This document shows positions 34,030 through 44,270 of a DNA stretch of 64,000 bases, piece by piece. Under the pieces are notes generated by a model. The model was not told the origin of the DNA. It saw only the letters and a program-made list of their open reading frames with translations, and did not search any database. The translations under genes were made by a program, and so were the position numbers. Source of the stretch: Alloscardovia macacae (GTDB lineage: Bacteria; Actinomycetota; Actinomycetes; Actinomycetales; Bifidobacteriaceae); contig NZ_MWWT01000005.1 in the NCBI RefSeq assembly GCF_002259705.1, positions 248,001 to 312,000 of the forward strand. Reading direction: 5' to 3'. The first letter of the stretch is position 1. Every line of letters begins with the position of its first letter.

Positions 34030-36552
34030 ATGAGCGATATCTCTGGACTCACACGCGCTGAAGTGGAGGCACGCGTCGCGCGCGGGCAGGCAAACCGCGT
34101 CTCGTCGAAAACCTCGCGCTCCATCGGCGAGATCATCCGCGCGAACATTTTTACTCTTTTTAACGGCATTATCTTCGCTGCCATGCTGCTCGTGCTCATC
34201 ACGGGAGACTGGAAAGATGCGGTCTTCGGCGTGGTCATCATCATTAATACCGCCATAGGCGTGGCCACAGAAGTGAAGTCGAAACTGGCGCTCGACAAGC
34301 TCTCCATTCTCATCGCAGCGCAGCATACCGTACGGCGCGACGGTGCCGATGTGCAGGTCAGCCATGACGAGATAGTCCTCGACGACGTGCTGTGGGTGAA
34401 GTCCGGCGAGCAAGTGCCAGCGGATGGTATCGTTCTCGAAGACTATGGCGTAGAGCTCGACGAATCCATGCTCACTGGCGAGTCACGCACAGTGACGAAA
34501 AAGCCGGGAGACACGGTGTACTCGGGGGCGACTGTGGTCTCCGGCTCGGCGCTCGTGCGCGTTTCGGCTGTGGGAGAGGACTCTTATGCGGCGAAACTGA
34601 CCGCCGAGGCGAAAGTCTTTACGAAGACGCGCTCGGATATTAACGAGGGGATAAATAAGATCCTGCGCTTCATGATCGTCATCGTGGTGCCGCTGTGCGC
34701 GCTGCTCATCTGGTCGCAGATGCGGCTGGCGGGCGGATTTTCGGTGGCGCTGGCCTCGGGCGCGTGGAGGCAGGCCGTAGTGCAGGCTGTGGCCGGCATC
34801 GTGGGGCTCATTCCGGAAGGTCTCGTGCTGCTCACCTCGCTGAACTTCGCACTCGCGGCCTTACGCTTATCTCGGAAGAACACTCTCGTCCAGGAGCTCG
34901 ATGCTGTGGAGACGCTGGCTCGCGTGGATGCGCTGAACCTCGATAAGACGGGGACACTCACCGATGGCGGCATCGCGCTGGATGATGTGGTGGTGCTGGG
35001 TGACGGTCGCGCGGGCGGTCGAGCAGACGCTGAGGTGAAGCGCGCACTCTGGCATGTGACGAACGAAGAAACCCCGAATCCTACGGCCACAGCTGTGCAG
35101 GAAGGTCTCGCGCAGGAAGGTCTTGCGCGTGAAGGTCTTGCGCGTGAAGGCGTCTCGGCGAGTACGACTTTCGCTGGTGTGCAGGTACTCACCCGCGTTC
35201 CGTTCTCGTCTGCTCGCAAATGGAGCTCGGTGGTGCTGCGCGCCGAGCAGTCCGACAGCGGTGAGGCGCGTGTGACACGCTGGTACTTCGGCGCTCCGGA
35301 GATAGTTACCTCGGCACTGGATGAGGACTCGACTCGTGTACTGGAGCTGGTTCAGGAGCGAGCTGCCACGGGCGCGCGCGTACTCGTGCTGGCGTCTGTA
35401 GATATGTCTGTGGACGTGACGGACGCTGGCAGCGTGTCTGAGGAGGAGACACCACACATCGATCCACGTGCTCGCGTTCGCGCACTCATCGTCTGTTCTG
35501 AATCCGTCCGTGAGGATGCCGAAAAGACTCTCGCATGGTTCCGTGAGCAGGGCGTGCGCGCTCGCGTCATTTCAGGAGATAATCCACGCACTGTAGCCGC
35601 CATCGCACACAAGGTGAAGCTGACAGGGGATAGCGCGCCGCGCTTCCTGGATGCGCGTGAGCTCCCGGACACTCCTGAAGAGGTGGCGAAGGTGCTCGAG
35701 AATGTGGATGTGGTAGGACGTGTCCTGCCGAACCAGAAGAAGCTCATCGTTCAGGCGCTGCACACGCAGGGACATACCGTGGCTATGACCGGTGATGGTG
35801 TGAATGACGCTTTGGCTTTGAAGGAAGCTGACCTCGGCATCGCTATGGGTAATGCTGCTCCGGCTACGAAGGCTGTGGCGCAGGTGGTTCTCGTGGATTC
35901 GCTCTTCTCGCACTTGCCGGACGTGGTGGCCCGCGGTCGCCAGGTCATGGCGAATATGGAGCGTGTGGCGAGCCTCTTCCTCGTGAAGACTACGTATTCT
36001 GTGGTCATTTCGCTCGGTGTGGTTCTGCTCGGTCTGAACTTCCCGTATCTGCCGCGCCACATGACCTACATCGGCTGGTTTACCATCGGTACGCCGGCCT
36101 TCCTGCTGGCTCTCGCTCCGAATACGCGCCGCTATATTCCGGGTTTCTTACGACGCGTCATCCATGTGGCTGTTCCGGCGGGTCTCGCTACTGGTCTGAG
36201 CGTGCTGGCATCCACGCTTGCGGTTCCTGCTCTGATGGGCTGGGGCGACGTGAGTGCGCATCTGACTGAGCTGCGGACCATAAACGTGACTGTCCTGTTC
36301 GTTCTCGGCATCGTTATGCTGGCGTCCATCGCCCGTCCGCTGCGTTCGTGGCGCGGCTGGCTCGTGGCGTTCTTCGCCTGCGCGGGCGTGGCTGGAGCGT
36401 TCATACCGTTCGTAGCCCAATTCTTCCAGCTGCACATTCCGTCAGGCTCGAGTGCGTGGGTCACGCTCGGCGTGAGTGTGGTGTCGGTGCTCGTGTGGCT
36501 CGTCATCCGCATGGTCGTGGACAGGTTCTGGCCGCAGGAGGAAGCGCGCTAG
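34030..36552 (+). CDS. P-type cation-transporting ATPase, CtpE-like
   Basis: 840 residues with the P-type layout: actuator domain with TGES (about 153-156), helix 4 motif IPEGLVLLTSLNFA (about 260), phosphorylation motif DKTGTLT (Asp near 305), nucleotide-binding domain, and the hinge GDGVNDALALKEADLGIAMG (about 590-609), followed by C-terminal helices. The N-terminal SRSIGEIIRANIFTLFN and the IPEGLVLL helix resemble mycobacterial CtpE, a calcium importer of the plasma membrane, so Ca2+ is the best guess. The N-domain carries a 15-bp in-frame repeat (EGLAR units). It starts 4 nt after the lipoprotein gene. Confidence 0.88.
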   Translation: MSDISGLTRAEVEARVARGQANRVSSKTSRSIGEIIRANIFTLFNGIIFAAMLLVLITGDWKDAVFGVVIIINTAIGVATEVKSKLALDKLSILIAAQHTVRRDGADVQVSHDEIVLDDVLWVKSGEQVPADGIVLEDYGVELDESMLTGESRTVTKKPGDTVYSGATVVSGSALVRVSAVGEDSYAAKLTAEAKVFTKTRSDINEGINKILRFMIVIVVPLCALLIWSQMRLAGGFSVALASGAWRQAVVQAVAGIVGLIPEGLVLLTSLNFALAALRLSRKNTLVQELDAVETLARVDALNLDKTGTLTDGGIALDDVVVLGDGRAGGRADAEVKRALWHVTNEETPNPTATAVQEGLAQEGLAREGLAREGVSASTTFAGVQVLTRVPFSSARKWSSVVLRAEQSDSGEARVTRWYFGAPEIVTSALDEDSTRVLELVQERAATGARVLVLASVDMSVDVTDAGSVSEEETPHIDPRARVRALIVCSESVREDAEKTLAWFREQGVRARVISGDNPRTVAAIAHKVKLTGDSAPRFLDARELPDTPEEVAKVLENVDVVGRVLPNQKKLIVQALHTQGHTVAMTGDGVNDALALKEADLGIAMGNAAPATKAVAQVVLVDSLFSHLPDVVARGRQVMANMERVASLFLVKTTYSVVISLGVVLLGLNFPYLPRHMTYIGWFTIGTPAFLLALAPNTRRYIPGFLRRVIHVAVPAGLATGLSVLASTLAVPALMGWGDVSAHLTELRTINVTVLFVLGIVMLASIARPLRSWRGWLVAFFACAGVAGAFIPFVAQFFQLHIPSGSSAWVTLGVSVVSVLVWLVIRMVVDRFWPQEEAR
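35101..35154 (+). repeat. In-frame 15-bp tandem repeat in the P-type ATPase gene
   Basis: GAAGGTCTCGCGCAG, then GAAGGTCTTGCGCGT twice, then a partial GAAGGCGTC. The units encode EGLAQ-EGLAR-EGLAR-EGV in the nucleotide-binding domain. Confidence 0.85.
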
Positions 36553-36565
36553 GTACTCTCGCGGC

Positions 36566-36658
36566 CACGTTGTGTGTAAATCGTCTCACTTTCTACGAAA
36601 ATCACGCTGAAAAAGAGCTAAAAAGACGGCTTGAGTGAGACGATTTACACACAACGTG
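36566..36658. repeat. Long perfect inverted repeat between convergent genes
   Basis: A 24-bp arm (36566-36589, containing GTTGTGTGTAAATCGTCTCA) is inverted without mismatch at 36635-36658. The 45-nt spacer is A-rich. It begins 14 nt after the P-type ATPase stop. A GGGAAAATTGACAT motif follows at 36687. The layout matches the inverted repeats at 53082 and 63661, though the arm sequence is different. Confidence 0.8.
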
Positions 36659-36699
36659 CTCGAGAAGTGAGGAGTCGAAGGGACCCGGGAAAATTGACA

Positions 36700-36737
36700 T
36701 AAAAAAAGGGCACACCCGCACGCGCAGGCACGCCCCC
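36700..36737 (-). terminator. Terminator after the YccA-like gene
   Basis: On the minus strand a GC-rich stem (GGGCGTGCC near 36735-36727 with GGTGTGCCC near 36716-36708, imperfect) is followed by TTTTTTTAT. Confidence 0.65.
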
Positions 36738-36749
36738 GAAAAACGAATC

Positions 36750-37502
36750 CTAGTCGCGGCTCGACATAATGTTCAGCAGCGAGAGGAAGAAGTTAATGAA
36801 GTCGAGGTACAGGCTCAGTGCGCACAGAATGGATACGCGCTTCATCATAACGGTGTCCTGCGCATACTGGGAGAAGAGCGCGCGAGCCACCTGAGCGTCA
36901 TACGCGGTGAAGCCGGCGAAGATGATGAGCGTGATAGCCGACAGCAGCATGGTGCTCGTGCTCATGCCCATGAACAGCATGATGACTTCAGCCACGATGA
37001 GCACGATGAGAGCCACAGTGAGGATAGGTCCCATTTTTAAGAGGTTCATCTTCGTAGTCAGTGCGAACATAGTCAGCGCCAGGAAGAAGAGAGCAGTAAA
37101 GACGAGCGCGGTCACGATGTTCCCGAAGGAATACACAGCGAAGATGTTACTCAGCGTGAAGCCCATGAGCGCTGCATAGAGATAGAAGCACAGGCGTGCG
37201 GTGGTAGGATTCATCTTCAGTGCGCGCGCGGACAGGGCGATGACCACTGCTATCTGACCCACCACCAGAGCGATGAGGCCGAAGCGACCCGTGGACGCGA
37301 GGAAGGAGTAGTACAGACCCGAGGCGAAAGAGCCATATGCGGCTACTGCTGTGACGAGCAGGCCGAGAGTCATTTCTCCATAAATGCGGGCTATGGAGGA
37401 GCGTTCAGCGCGCTCGTACTCCACGGTGGACGTGGCGTCTATGTACGGCTGCTGGTACTGAGTCTGATCCATAGGCTGTGGCGTCGAAGTGTAATCTGCC
37501 AT
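36750..37502 (-). CDS. Bax inhibitor-1/YccA-family membrane protein
   Basis: About 250 residues with seven hydrophobic helices and a hydrophilic, Gln-rich N-terminus (STPQPMDQTQYQQPYID). The family signature is seen in the last helices: IIFAGFTAYDAQVARALF and SLYLDFINFFLSLLNIM. Bacterial members are membrane proteins tied to calcium leak or to FtsH protease control; the role here is unproven. The second ATG (37502) is favoured because AAAGGATGG is then at proper distance; ATG 37511 would overlap it. A T-rich terminator follows. The gene converges with the P-type ATPase gene across the long inverted repeat. Confidence 0.88.
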   Translation of the reverse strand: MADYTSTPQPMDQTQYQQPYIDATSTVEYERAERSSIARIYGEMTLGLLVTAVAAYGSFASGLYYSFLASTGRFGLIALVVGQIAVVIALSARALKMNPTTARLCFYLYAALMGFTLSNIFAVYSFGNIVTALVFTALFFLALTMFALTTKMNLLKMGPILTVALIVLIVAEVIMLFMGMSTSTMLLSAITLIIFAGFTAYDAQVARALFSQYAQDTVMMKRVSILCALSLYLDFINFFLSLLNIMSSRD

Positions 37503-37564
37503 AATATCCATCCTTTGTCGTTTGTGTGCTCCATCATACTGGATGAGTCTGAGAAAAGGTACCC

Positions 37565-38308
37565 CTACTCCAGCTCAGCTGCGCGCGGCGCCGACACGAG
37601 GTCGCGGTGCACATTCTGCAGCTTCACATCGATGTCGTAGAGGTCGCGCGCAGCATCCTGCAACGTCTGCGCGTGACGTGCCACACGCTCAGGGTCAGAG
37701 GAGCTTTTATAGCGCAAACGGTGTTCGAGGCTCGCCCAGTAATCCATAGAAATAGTGCGGAACTGCACTTCCACAGGAATATCCTTCGCTCCCGTGGTCA
37801 GGAAGACGGGCACGCTGTAGATGACGTGGAGACTGCGATATCCCGACTCCTTCGGATGCTTGATATAATCCTTCACTTCGAGAATGCGGATATCGCTCTG
37901 ACGGCTGAGCATGCTGGCTATGGCATAGACGTCATCGATGTAATTACACATGACGCGGATACCGGCCACGTCGAAGACATTCGCCTCGATGTCCGCTATA
38001 GTCAGCGCGTGATGATGTGCGGCGAGTTTCCCAGCGATGGACTTCACCGACTTCATACGCCTTTCCATATGGTGGATAGGATTATGGCTATAGCGCGTCT
38101 GGTATTCGTCGTCGAGGATCTCGAGTTTCGTGCTGATCTCGTGCATGGCCCCACGGTATCCCTGCATGAGGTTCTCGAAGTCGCGGCTAAACTGCACCAC
38201 GTCTTCTTCGCTGCGCGGAGTGTCTATCTGAGGTACGGAGTCGCGCAGCATGAGCAGAGCCTGCGTGATGTCCGCGAGGCTCAGCGGAGTCTGCCTGTCG
38301 AGTATCAT
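37565..38308 (-). CDS. Small alarmone synthetase (RelQ/YjbM type)
   Basis: A 247-residue stand-alone (p)ppGpp synthetase. The RelA/SpoT synthetase domain (about 75-205) shows VAGIRVMCNYIDDVY (about 111-125), the DYIKHPKESGYRSLHVIY stretch (about 146-163) with the conserved Lys, Gly-Tyr-Arg-Ser and His, and EVQFRTISMDYWASLEHRLRYK (key E177, E193 region). There is no HD hydrolase, TGS or ACT domain, so it can only synthesise. Such enzymes make pppGpp during stress independently of the ribosome. GAAGGTGG precedes the ATG. It is divergent from miaB, with GCTTAAG repeats between. Confidence 0.9.
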   Translation of the reverse strand: MILDRQTPLSLADITQALLMLRDSVPQIDTPRSEEDVVQFSRDFENLMQGYRGAMHEISTKLEILDDEYQTRYSHNPIHHMERRMKSVKSIAGKLAAHHHALTIADIEANVFDVAGIRVMCNYIDDVYAIASMLSRQSDIRILEVKDYIKHPKESGYRSLHVIYSVPVFLTTGAKDIPVEVQFRTISMDYWASLEHRLRYKSSSDPERVARHAQTLQDAARDLYDIDVKLQNVHRDLVSAPRAAELE

Positions 38309-38325
38309 AGTCCACCTTCTATAAT

Positions 38326-38352
38326 GCTTAAGTGCTTAAGCGTATGTTTAAG
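38326..38352. repeat. Repeated CTTAAG heptads between relQ-like gene and miaB
   Basis: GCTTAAG at 38326-38332 and 38334-38340, and GTTTAAG at 38346-38352, in direct orientation. They lie 18-44 nt upstream of the alarmone synthetase ATG, in its promoter position. Confidence 0.45.
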
Positions 38353-38436
38353 TCTTTTTAAACCTCACCTAGTATAGCGCATGCATACCGCGGAGCACCC
38401 GCAGACACTCGGAGCATGCGACTGGCGAAATTTCGC

Positions 38437-38442
38437 TAATAT
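38437..38442 (+). promoter_or_regulatory. -10 box of miaB, leaderless arrangement
   Basis: TAATAT ends 7 nt before ATG 38450 (CGTCTGT between). It decides the start: the longer frame from 38381 would begin upstream of the promoter. Confidence 0.55.
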
Positions 38443-38449
38443 CGTCTGT

Positions 38450-39886
38450 ATGAATGAAGACATGATGACGGCCAGTGAGCGCGAGGGAGAATTGGCCGAA
38501 AAAGCAGACGCACGGCCCGCATACTACGTGCATACGCTCGGCTGTCAGATGAACGCGCACGACTCCGAGCGCATAGCCGGCGTGCTCGAAGCGGACGGAT
38601 ACCGCAAGGCTACGCCGAGCGAGGTGGACGCACAGAATGTGGACCTCATCGTGCTGAACACGTGTGCCGTGCGCGAGAACGCGACGTCGCGCATGTACGG
38701 AACGCTCGGCCAGTACGCCCAGCTCAAGCGCAACCGTCCGGGCATGCAGATAGCGGTGGGCGGCTGCATGGCGCAGAAGGACCGTCAGCGCATTACCGAG
38801 CAGGCGCCGTGGGTGGACGCGGTCTTCGGAACGAAGAACATCGGCGACCTGACCGCGCTCCTCCACGAAGCGCGCCGCACGAGCGAGCCGCAAGTTCAGG
38901 TGGCCACGGAGCTGACGAGCTTTCCGAGCGAGCTGCCGACGGTTCGCGGATCGCGCGTCAGCGGCTGGGTGTCCATCTCGGTGGGCTGTAATAATACGTG
39001 CACCTTCTGCATCGTGCCGGCCGTGCGCGGTAAAGAGCGTGACCGCCGTCCGGGAGATATCCTCGCTGAGATAGAGCGCTGCGTGGCGCGCGGGATGAAA
39101 GAGATTACGCTGCTCGGCCAGAATGTCAATTCTTTCGGCTATTCCACCGGTGACCGCTACGCCTTCAGTAAACTTCTGCGCGCGTGCGGTCAGATAGAGG
39201 GTCTCGAGCGGGTGCGTTTTACCTCGCCACATCCGGCCGCATTCACGCCAGACGTCATCGAGGCGATGGCCAGCACGCCGAACGTCATGCCACAGCTGCA
39301 CATGCCACTGCAGTCCGGCTCGGATAAAGTGCTGCGTGCTATGCGCCGCAGCTACCGCATGAGTAAATTCATGGGCATCCTCGACTCCGTGCGCGCTGCC
39401 ATGCCGGATGCGCACATCACCACCGACATCATCGTGGGATTCCCGGGTGAGACTGAGGAAGACTTCCAGGCCACGATGGATGCCGTGCGTCGTGCGCGCT
39501 TTACCTCCGCCTTTATCTTCGAGTACTCGCCACGTCCTGGCACTCCTGCAGCCACTATGGAGCAAGTGCCACCGCATGTGGCACACGAGCGCTTCGAGAG
39601 GCTGCACGCCCTGCAGGAGAGTATCTCGGAGGAGATTATGGCCTCCATGGTGGGTCGCGACGTGGAGGTGATGATTACCGAAGCGCGTGGATTTAAGGAC
39701 GCGGCTACGCATCGCATCTCTGGGCGAGACCGCGGAGGGAATCTCGTGCACGTGCGTGTGCCGGAAGGATGTGAGACGCCGGGAGTGGGAGATTTCGTGA
39801 CCTGTACGGTCACCGAGAGTCACGGACACTACCTTATCAGTGATGCGAATGTACAGGCGGGGGACACGTATGCCGTCCGACACTAA
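38450..39886 (+). CDS. miaB: tRNA-2-methylthio-N6-dimethylallyladenosine synthase
   Basis: Radical-SAM methylthiotransferase that converts i6A37 of tRNA to ms2i6A. The N-terminal domain has its three cluster cysteines in [24 protein letters not shown] and VGGCMAQKD. The radical SAM motif is [23 protein letters not shown] (key CxxxCxxC; around residue 180). A C-terminal TRAM domain follows (about 400-470), with REIG-like [17 protein letters not shown] 38450 is chosen because TAATAT sits 7 nt before it; 478 residues result. miaA overlaps its 3' end by 17 nt, so both steps of the A37 modification are in one operon. Confidence 0.94.
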   Translation: MNEDMMTASEREGELAEKADARPAYYVHTLGCQMNAHDSERIAGVLEADGYRKATPSEVDAQNVDLIVLNTCAVRENATSRMYGTLGQYAQLKRNRPGMQIAVGGCMAQKDRQRITEQAPWVDAVFGTKNIGDLTALLHEARRTSEPQVQVATELTSFPSELPTVRGSRVSGWVSISVGCNNTCTFCIVPAVRGKERDRRPGDILAEIERCVARGMKEITLLGQNVNSFGYSTGDRYAFSKLLRACGQIEGLERVRFTSPHPAAFTPDVIEAMASTPNVMPQLHMPLQSGSDKVLRAMRRSYRMSKFMGILDSVRAAMPDAHITTDIIVGFPGETEEDFQATMDAVRRARFTSAFIFEYSPRPGTPAATMEQVPPHVAHERFERLHALQESISEEIMASMVGRDVEVMITEARGFKDAATHRISGRDRGGNLVHVRVPEGCETPGVGDFVTCTVTESHGHYLISDANVQAGDTYAVRH

Positions 39887-40907
39887 AGTCATCTCCATCA
39901 TCGGTCCCACGGCTTCGGGAAAGACGGCTCTGGCCATCGCGCTCGCAGAGGCACTGGGGTCGTCGAGAGCAGCTGGGGCAGCAGGGGAAGCCGGGGTAGC
40001 TGGGGCAGCGGGAAGCCAGCCCTGCGAGATAGTGAACGCCGACGCCTACCAGATGTACCGCCACATGGACATCGGTACAGCAAAAGCGAGCGCCGAAGAG
40101 CAGGCGCGTGTACCACACCATCTTCTGGACATCATCGAGCCGAGCGAGGATATGTCTGTGGCGCGCTTCCAGCAGCTGGCACGTGACTGCATAGGACGGC
40201 TGCAGGAAAGGGGAGTGCGGCCCATCCTCGTGGGAGGGTCGGGACTCTACGCCCGAGCGGCCATCGATGCCATCGAGTTCCCAGGCACGGATCCGGACGT
40301 GCGTGCTCGGGTGGAAGAACGCGCTGAGCGCATCGGTGAGCAGGCGCTTTTCGCAGAGCTCGCGGAGAAAGACCCGGAGGCAGCAGCGCGTATGGATGCT
40401 CGTAATGTCCGCCGTACTATCCGAGCTCTCGAAGTCATCGAGCTCACAGGCCGGCCATTCTCCGCGAGCCTGCCGCGCTATTCTTACGTGATTCCCACCG
40501 TGCAGATAGGTCTGGACCTACCGCGTGATGTGCTCGACGAGAAGATAGACCTACGTACGGAGCTCATGCGTAAGGCGGGATTCGAGGATGAAGTGCGTGC
40601 GCTACGAGGGCACCTGTCCACGACAGCCAGTCGCGCGCTCGGCTATCCGCAAATCATGGCTCTGCTCGACGGCCAGATGAGTGCTGACGAGGCGTATGCA
40701 GACATCGCGCAGAAGACCAAGCGCCTAGCGCGTAAGCAAATGGGCTGGTTCGGGCGCGACCCGCGCGTGCACTGGCTGAATGCGACGGCCGACGACCTCG
40801 TCTCGCAAGCGCTCGAGGTGGTGGCCGCGGCGGACCGCGGTGACTATGATGCTTTCGACGCGGCTGCGGACGAGTATGTGCAGCATCACCTGGGGAATGT
40901 GGAGTAG
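39870..40907 (+). CDS. miaA: tRNA dimethylallyltransferase
   Basis: Transfers the dimethylallyl group from DMAPP to A37 of tRNAs reading UNN codons, the substrate of MiaB. The P-loop [19 protein letters not shown] (about 12-30), the Asp in [17 protein letters not shown], the PHHLLDI motif and [12 protein letters not shown] are present. A Gly/Ala-rich insertion ([15 protein letters not shown], about 35-49) interrupts the normal spacing between the P-loop helix and the NADAYQMY strand, which raises the length to 345. ATG 39870 has GGGGGA six bases upstream and overlaps miaB. Confidence 0.94.
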   Translation: MPSDTKVISIIGPTASGKTALAIALAEALGSSRAAGAAGEAGVAGAAGSQPCEIVNADAYQMYRHMDIGTAKASAEEQARVPHHLLDIIEPSEDMSVARFQQLARDCIGRLQERGVRPILVGGSGLYARAAIDAIEFPGTDPDVRARVEERAERIGEQALFAELAEKDPEAAARMDARNVRRTIRALEVIELTGRPFSASLPRYSYVIPTVQIGLDLPRDVLDEKIDLRTELMRKAGFEDEVRALRGHLSTTASRALGYPQIMALLDGQMSADEAYADIAQKTKRLARKQMGWFGRDPRVHWLNATADDLVSQALEVVAAADRGDYDAFDAAADEYVQHHLGNVE

Positions 40908-40955
40908 TTTCGCGGTTTTCTCGAGCGTGCCGCGAGGTCAGCGTTTTTCGCTAAG

Positions 40956-40961
40956 CTAGAT
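40956..40961 (+). promoter_or_regulatory. Possible -10 box of ftsK, leaderless arrangement
   Basis: CTAGAT ends 6 nt before ATG 40968; TAAGCT (40952-40957) is an alternative that would leave a leader of about 4 nt. The surrounding GCTAGATGGTGTTATG closely resembles the aroA start region CTAGGATGGTGCTATG. Confidence 0.4.
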
Positions 40962-40967
40962 GGTGTT

Positions 40968-43900
40968 ATGGCACGTACTACTTCATCTTCACGCAGTCCT
41001 CGAGATGAGGACACGGAACGCTCCTCAGAGCGCTCATCTGCTCGTTCTTCGGCGCGCGGCTCGCAGTCTGCGCGCTCGTCGTCACGTTCAAGTTCTTCCG
41101 GGTCCTCGGGCTCCGGTTCAGGCAGGCGAAAGGCGCCGACGACGGCGAATGTATCTGAGCGCGAGCCGGAAGTATGGTGGGTGAAGGTACTGCTCTTTAT
41201 CCCACGCGTCTTCGCACGTCTCGTGCGTGACATTTCGGGTGTGGACAGCGAGGACGCGGATACGCGGCTCGATGCGTGGTGCTTCGTGCTCATCATCCTC
41301 AGTGTCCTGCTCATAGCTTCTGAGTGGTTCCGCGTAAATGGCTTCATAGGACAGTTCCTGCATATGCTGGCAGGTGGAGCTTTCGGCATGATGAGCGTGC
41401 TGCTTCCGGTCGTTCTGCTGTTCGTCGCGTTCCGTTTGATTCGCAATTCTAACTTTGAGGCGGAGAACACGCGCGTCGTCTCGGGATGGGTGCTGCTGCT
41501 CTGGTCAGTGAGCTCTATCATGGATGTTCTCCTCGCTTCGGGAAAGCCGAAGTTCGACTGGGCTACGATTCGTGCGGCGGGTGGTCTCTTCGGCCATGCC
41601 TTAGGCTCGCCACTGGCATGGGGACTGTCTGCGCCGTTTGCGGTGGTCATCTTCGTGTTCATCGCTATCTTCGCTCTGCTCATGATTACGCAGGTACATA
41701 TAGCGGAGATTCCTCGCATTCTGGGCTTGAGTCGTAAGGATGATGGTGAGTCTGACGTTGAGCAGGAGGCAGAGTTCGACGGAGACGTGACAGGCGGTGA
41801 ACTGCGCTTCGCAGCAGGCGTACCACATCATGATGGTACGGATGAAGACGAGGAACCAGTCCGTCTACCGTGGTGGAAAAAGCTCTTTAACCGTGTGCGT
41901 CACGAGGATACGGACACGAGCCTCGAGGAATACGAGGGCGATAACGCGTTCGCGAATGGTGTACGCGTCCAGGATGATTCCCACGCGAACCGTCAGTCCA
42001 CTGCGCGTCCACGCTTTGAAGACGAGATAGGGGATACGCGCGTCATGGGCGCCGGCAGTTCGCCGGCTGGTCGCCAGATAGTCAGCGATGCTGCAGGTGT
42101 GGCGAGCCATGCTCTGGACGCTGCTGGAGCCGTGGGGGCTGCCGGAGCGCAGGCAGCCAGTGAGGCGGCTACCATGGCTGTACCATCGCTCCCTACAGCA
42201 GCACTGTCTGTCAGCCCTACAGTGGCTGTGGGGAAGAACGGTGCAGCTGAAGGGGGAGCATCAGTACCCCCAGTACCTCCGGCACAGGCACAGGCCGCTC
42301 CTGCAGATGCGACCCCTGAGGTAGAGGGAGAATTGACCTCCAGTACAGATGCCTACCAGATGCCGAGCCTCGACGTTCTCGTGAAGGGAAAGCCGCACGC
42401 GGTCCGTACAGAAGCAAACGAACGTGTTATCCAGGCACTGCGCGCGACGTTCCAGGAATTCGGTGTGGATGCAGACGTGGTGGGCTTCCTGCGAGGGCCG
42501 TCGGTCACGCAGTACGAGGTGGAGCTCGGGCCGGGCGTGAAGGTGGAGAAAGTCACAAACTTGCAGAAGAACATCGCCTACGCGGTGGCGAGCTCGGACG
42601 TACGCATACTCTCGCCTATTCCAGGAAAGAGCGCCATCGGTATAGAAATCCCGAACATCGACCGTGAAATCGTGCATCTGGGCGACGTACTGCGTTCCGA
42701 CGAAGCGCGAAACGATACGAACCCGATGACCGTGGGCCTCGGAAAAGACGTGGAGGGGAACTTCGTCACGGCGAATCTCACCGCCATGCCACACCTTCTC
42801 GTGGCAGGCGCGACGGGCTCCGGTAAGTCCAGCTTTATAAACTCCATGCTCACGTCCATAGTCATGCGCGCCACCCCAGAGCAAGTCCGCATGATTATGG
42901 TGGACCCGAAGCGCGTGGAACTGACCGCATACGCCGGAATTCCGCATCTTCTCACGCCTATCATCACCGACCCGAAGCGCGCCGCACAGGCTCTCGAATG
43001 GGTCGTGAAGGAGATGGACGCGCGCTACGATGACCTCCAGTACTTCGGCTTCCGTCATGTGAAAGACTTTAACGAGGCCGTACGCGCCGGAAAGGTGCAT
43101 GCTCCTGCCGGGTCGAACCGAAAAGTGGCTCCATATCCTTATCTGCTCGTGGTCGTGGACGAGATGGCTGACCTCATGATGGTGGCGAAGAATGATGTGG
43201 AGAGCTCTATCCAGCGCATTACGCAGCTGGCACGAGCTGCAGGTATACACCTCGTGCTGGCCACGCAGAGACCATCCGTGGACGTGGTCACGGGTCTGAT
43301 TAAGTCGAACGTGCCGTCGCGCCTGGCTTTCGCTACGTCCTCGGCTACAGACTCCCGCGTTATTCTCGACTCGGTGGGTGCTGAAGCGCTCATCGGTCAG
43401 GGTGATGCACTCTTCCTGCCTATGGGTAAGCCGAAGCCTATCCGCGTCCAGGGAGCGTGGGTCTCGGAATCCGAGATTCGTGCGGCTGTGGACTTCGTGA
43501 AGACCCAGCGCAAGCCACAGTACCGCCAGGACATCGAGCAGATGGCAGCGCAGCAGGATACGAAGCAAGCCATCGATGAGGAGATAGGTGACGACATGGA
43601 TGAGCTGCTCCAGGCGGCAGAACTCGTCGTGGGAGCACAGTTCGGATCCACATCCATGCTTCAGCGCAAGCTGCGCATAGGCTTCGCGAAGGCTGGACGT
43701 CTCATGGACCTGCTCGAGTCGCGTGGAGTCGTAGGACCATCGGAAGGCTCGAAGGCGCGTGAAGTGCTCGTACAGCCAGAGCAGCTGGCGGATGTGCTCG
43801 CCTTTATCCGCGGAGATGTGGCGAGTATGGAGAGTGCTGCTGGTGGTGGCGCGGGTGGTGCTGGTGCGGGTGCTGCTGGTGGTGCGGGCACAGTCCCGGG

Positions 43901-43988
43901 CGCGGTCTCGGGCGCGAGTGAGAGCTTCGGTACGGGGCCGGGTGCTGACGTGAATCCGCGGGGAGCGGATACTGAGGTGGCTGGCTAA
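40968..43988 (+). CDS. ftsK: DNA translocase FtsK/SpoIIIE family
   Basis: 1006 residues. An Arg/Ser-rich cytosolic N-terminus (about 1-60) precedes four membrane helices (about 68-245). A long acidic, then Ala/Gly-rich linker follows (about 250-455). The motor domain has Walker [15 protein letters not shown] (about 611-624), Walker [13 protein letters not shown] and the [22 protein letters not shown] stretch (in parts QRITQLARA and [11 protein letters not shown]). The C-terminal gamma winged helix (about 880-945, [22 protein letters not shown]) reads the polar sequences guiding translocation to dif. After it comes an unusual Gly/Ala-rich tail (about 950-1000, GGGAGGAGAGAAGGAG). The protein pumps chromosome ends through the closing septum. 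Confidence 0.94.
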   Translation: MARTTSSSRSPRDEDTERSSERSSARSSARGSQSARSSSRSSSSGSSGSGSGRRKAPTTANVSEREPEVWWVKVLLFIPRVFARLVRDISGVDSEDADTRLDAWCFVLIILSVLLIASEWFRVNGFIGQFLHMLAGGAFGMMSVLLPVVLLFVAFRLIRNSNFEAENTRVVSGWVLLLWSVSSIMDVLLASGKPKFDWATIRAAGGLFGHALGSPLAWGLSAPFAVVIFVFIAIFALLMITQVHIAEIPRILGLSRKDDGESDVEQEAEFDGDVTGGELRFAAGVPHHDGTDEDEEPVRLPWWKKLFNRVRHEDTDTSLEEYEGDNAFANGVRVQDDSHANRQSTARPRFEDEIGDTRVMGAGSSPAGRQIVSDAAGVASHALDAAGAVGAAGAQAASEAATMAVPSLPTAALSVSPTVAVGKNGAAEGGASVPPVPPAQAQAAPADATPEVEGELTSSTDAYQMPSLDVLVKGKPHAVRTEANERVIQALRATFQEFGVDADVVGFLRGPSVTQYEVELGPGVKVEKVTNLQKNIAYAVASSDVRILSPIPGKSAIGIEIPNIDREIVHLGDVLRSDEARNDTNPMTVGLGKDVEGNFVTANLTAMPHLLVAGATGSGKSSFINSMLTSIVMRATPEQVRMIMVDPKRVELTAYAGIPHLLTPIITDPKRAAQALEWVVKEMDARYDDLQYFGFRHVKDFNEAVRAGKVHAPAGSNRKVAPYPYLLVVVDEMADLMMVAKNDVESSIQRITQLARAAGIHLVLATQRPSVDVVTGLIKSNVPSRLAFATSSATDSRVILDSVGAEALIGQGDALFLPMGKPKPIRVQGAWVSESEIRAAVDFVKTQRKPQYRQDIEQMAAQQDTKQAIDEEIGDDMDELLQAAELVVGAQFGSTSMLQRKLRIGFAKAGRLMDLLESRGVVGPSEGSKAREVLVQPEQLADVLAFIRGDVASMESAAGGGAGGAGAGAAGGAGTVPGAVSGASESFGTGPGADVNPRGADTEVAG

Positions 43989-44037
43989 TCCTGCTCGCTC
44001 GCTTAGGGAAGTGCGAGCACGTGGGGGCGCGTGGGGG

Positions 44038-44051
44038 GGGCACGCGTGCCC
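44038..44051. other. GC-rich palindrome downstream of ftsK
   Basis: GGGCACGCGTGCCC, a perfect 14-bp palindrome preceded by a run of eight G. It may end the ftsK transcript. A -10-like TATACT at 44102-44107 follows, which could start transcription towards pgsA. Confidence 0.4.
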
Positions 44052-44270
44052 ACCGTGTGGCGCGAGCCGTCTTCAGCGGCTCTTCAGTATGCCCAGCACG
44101 GTATACTAGAGGCACGAGAAGAGTTATATAGGCGCTTGGGCCGTGTCTCTACAGCGCTGTTAGGGTTAGATTACGACGAAATGACGAGCTGCATTCTCAG
44201 TGAACGCCGTGAAGCGAAAATCGCGCAAACGTGCACACACCGAGAAAGCTGCATACGAAAGAAGACTATA

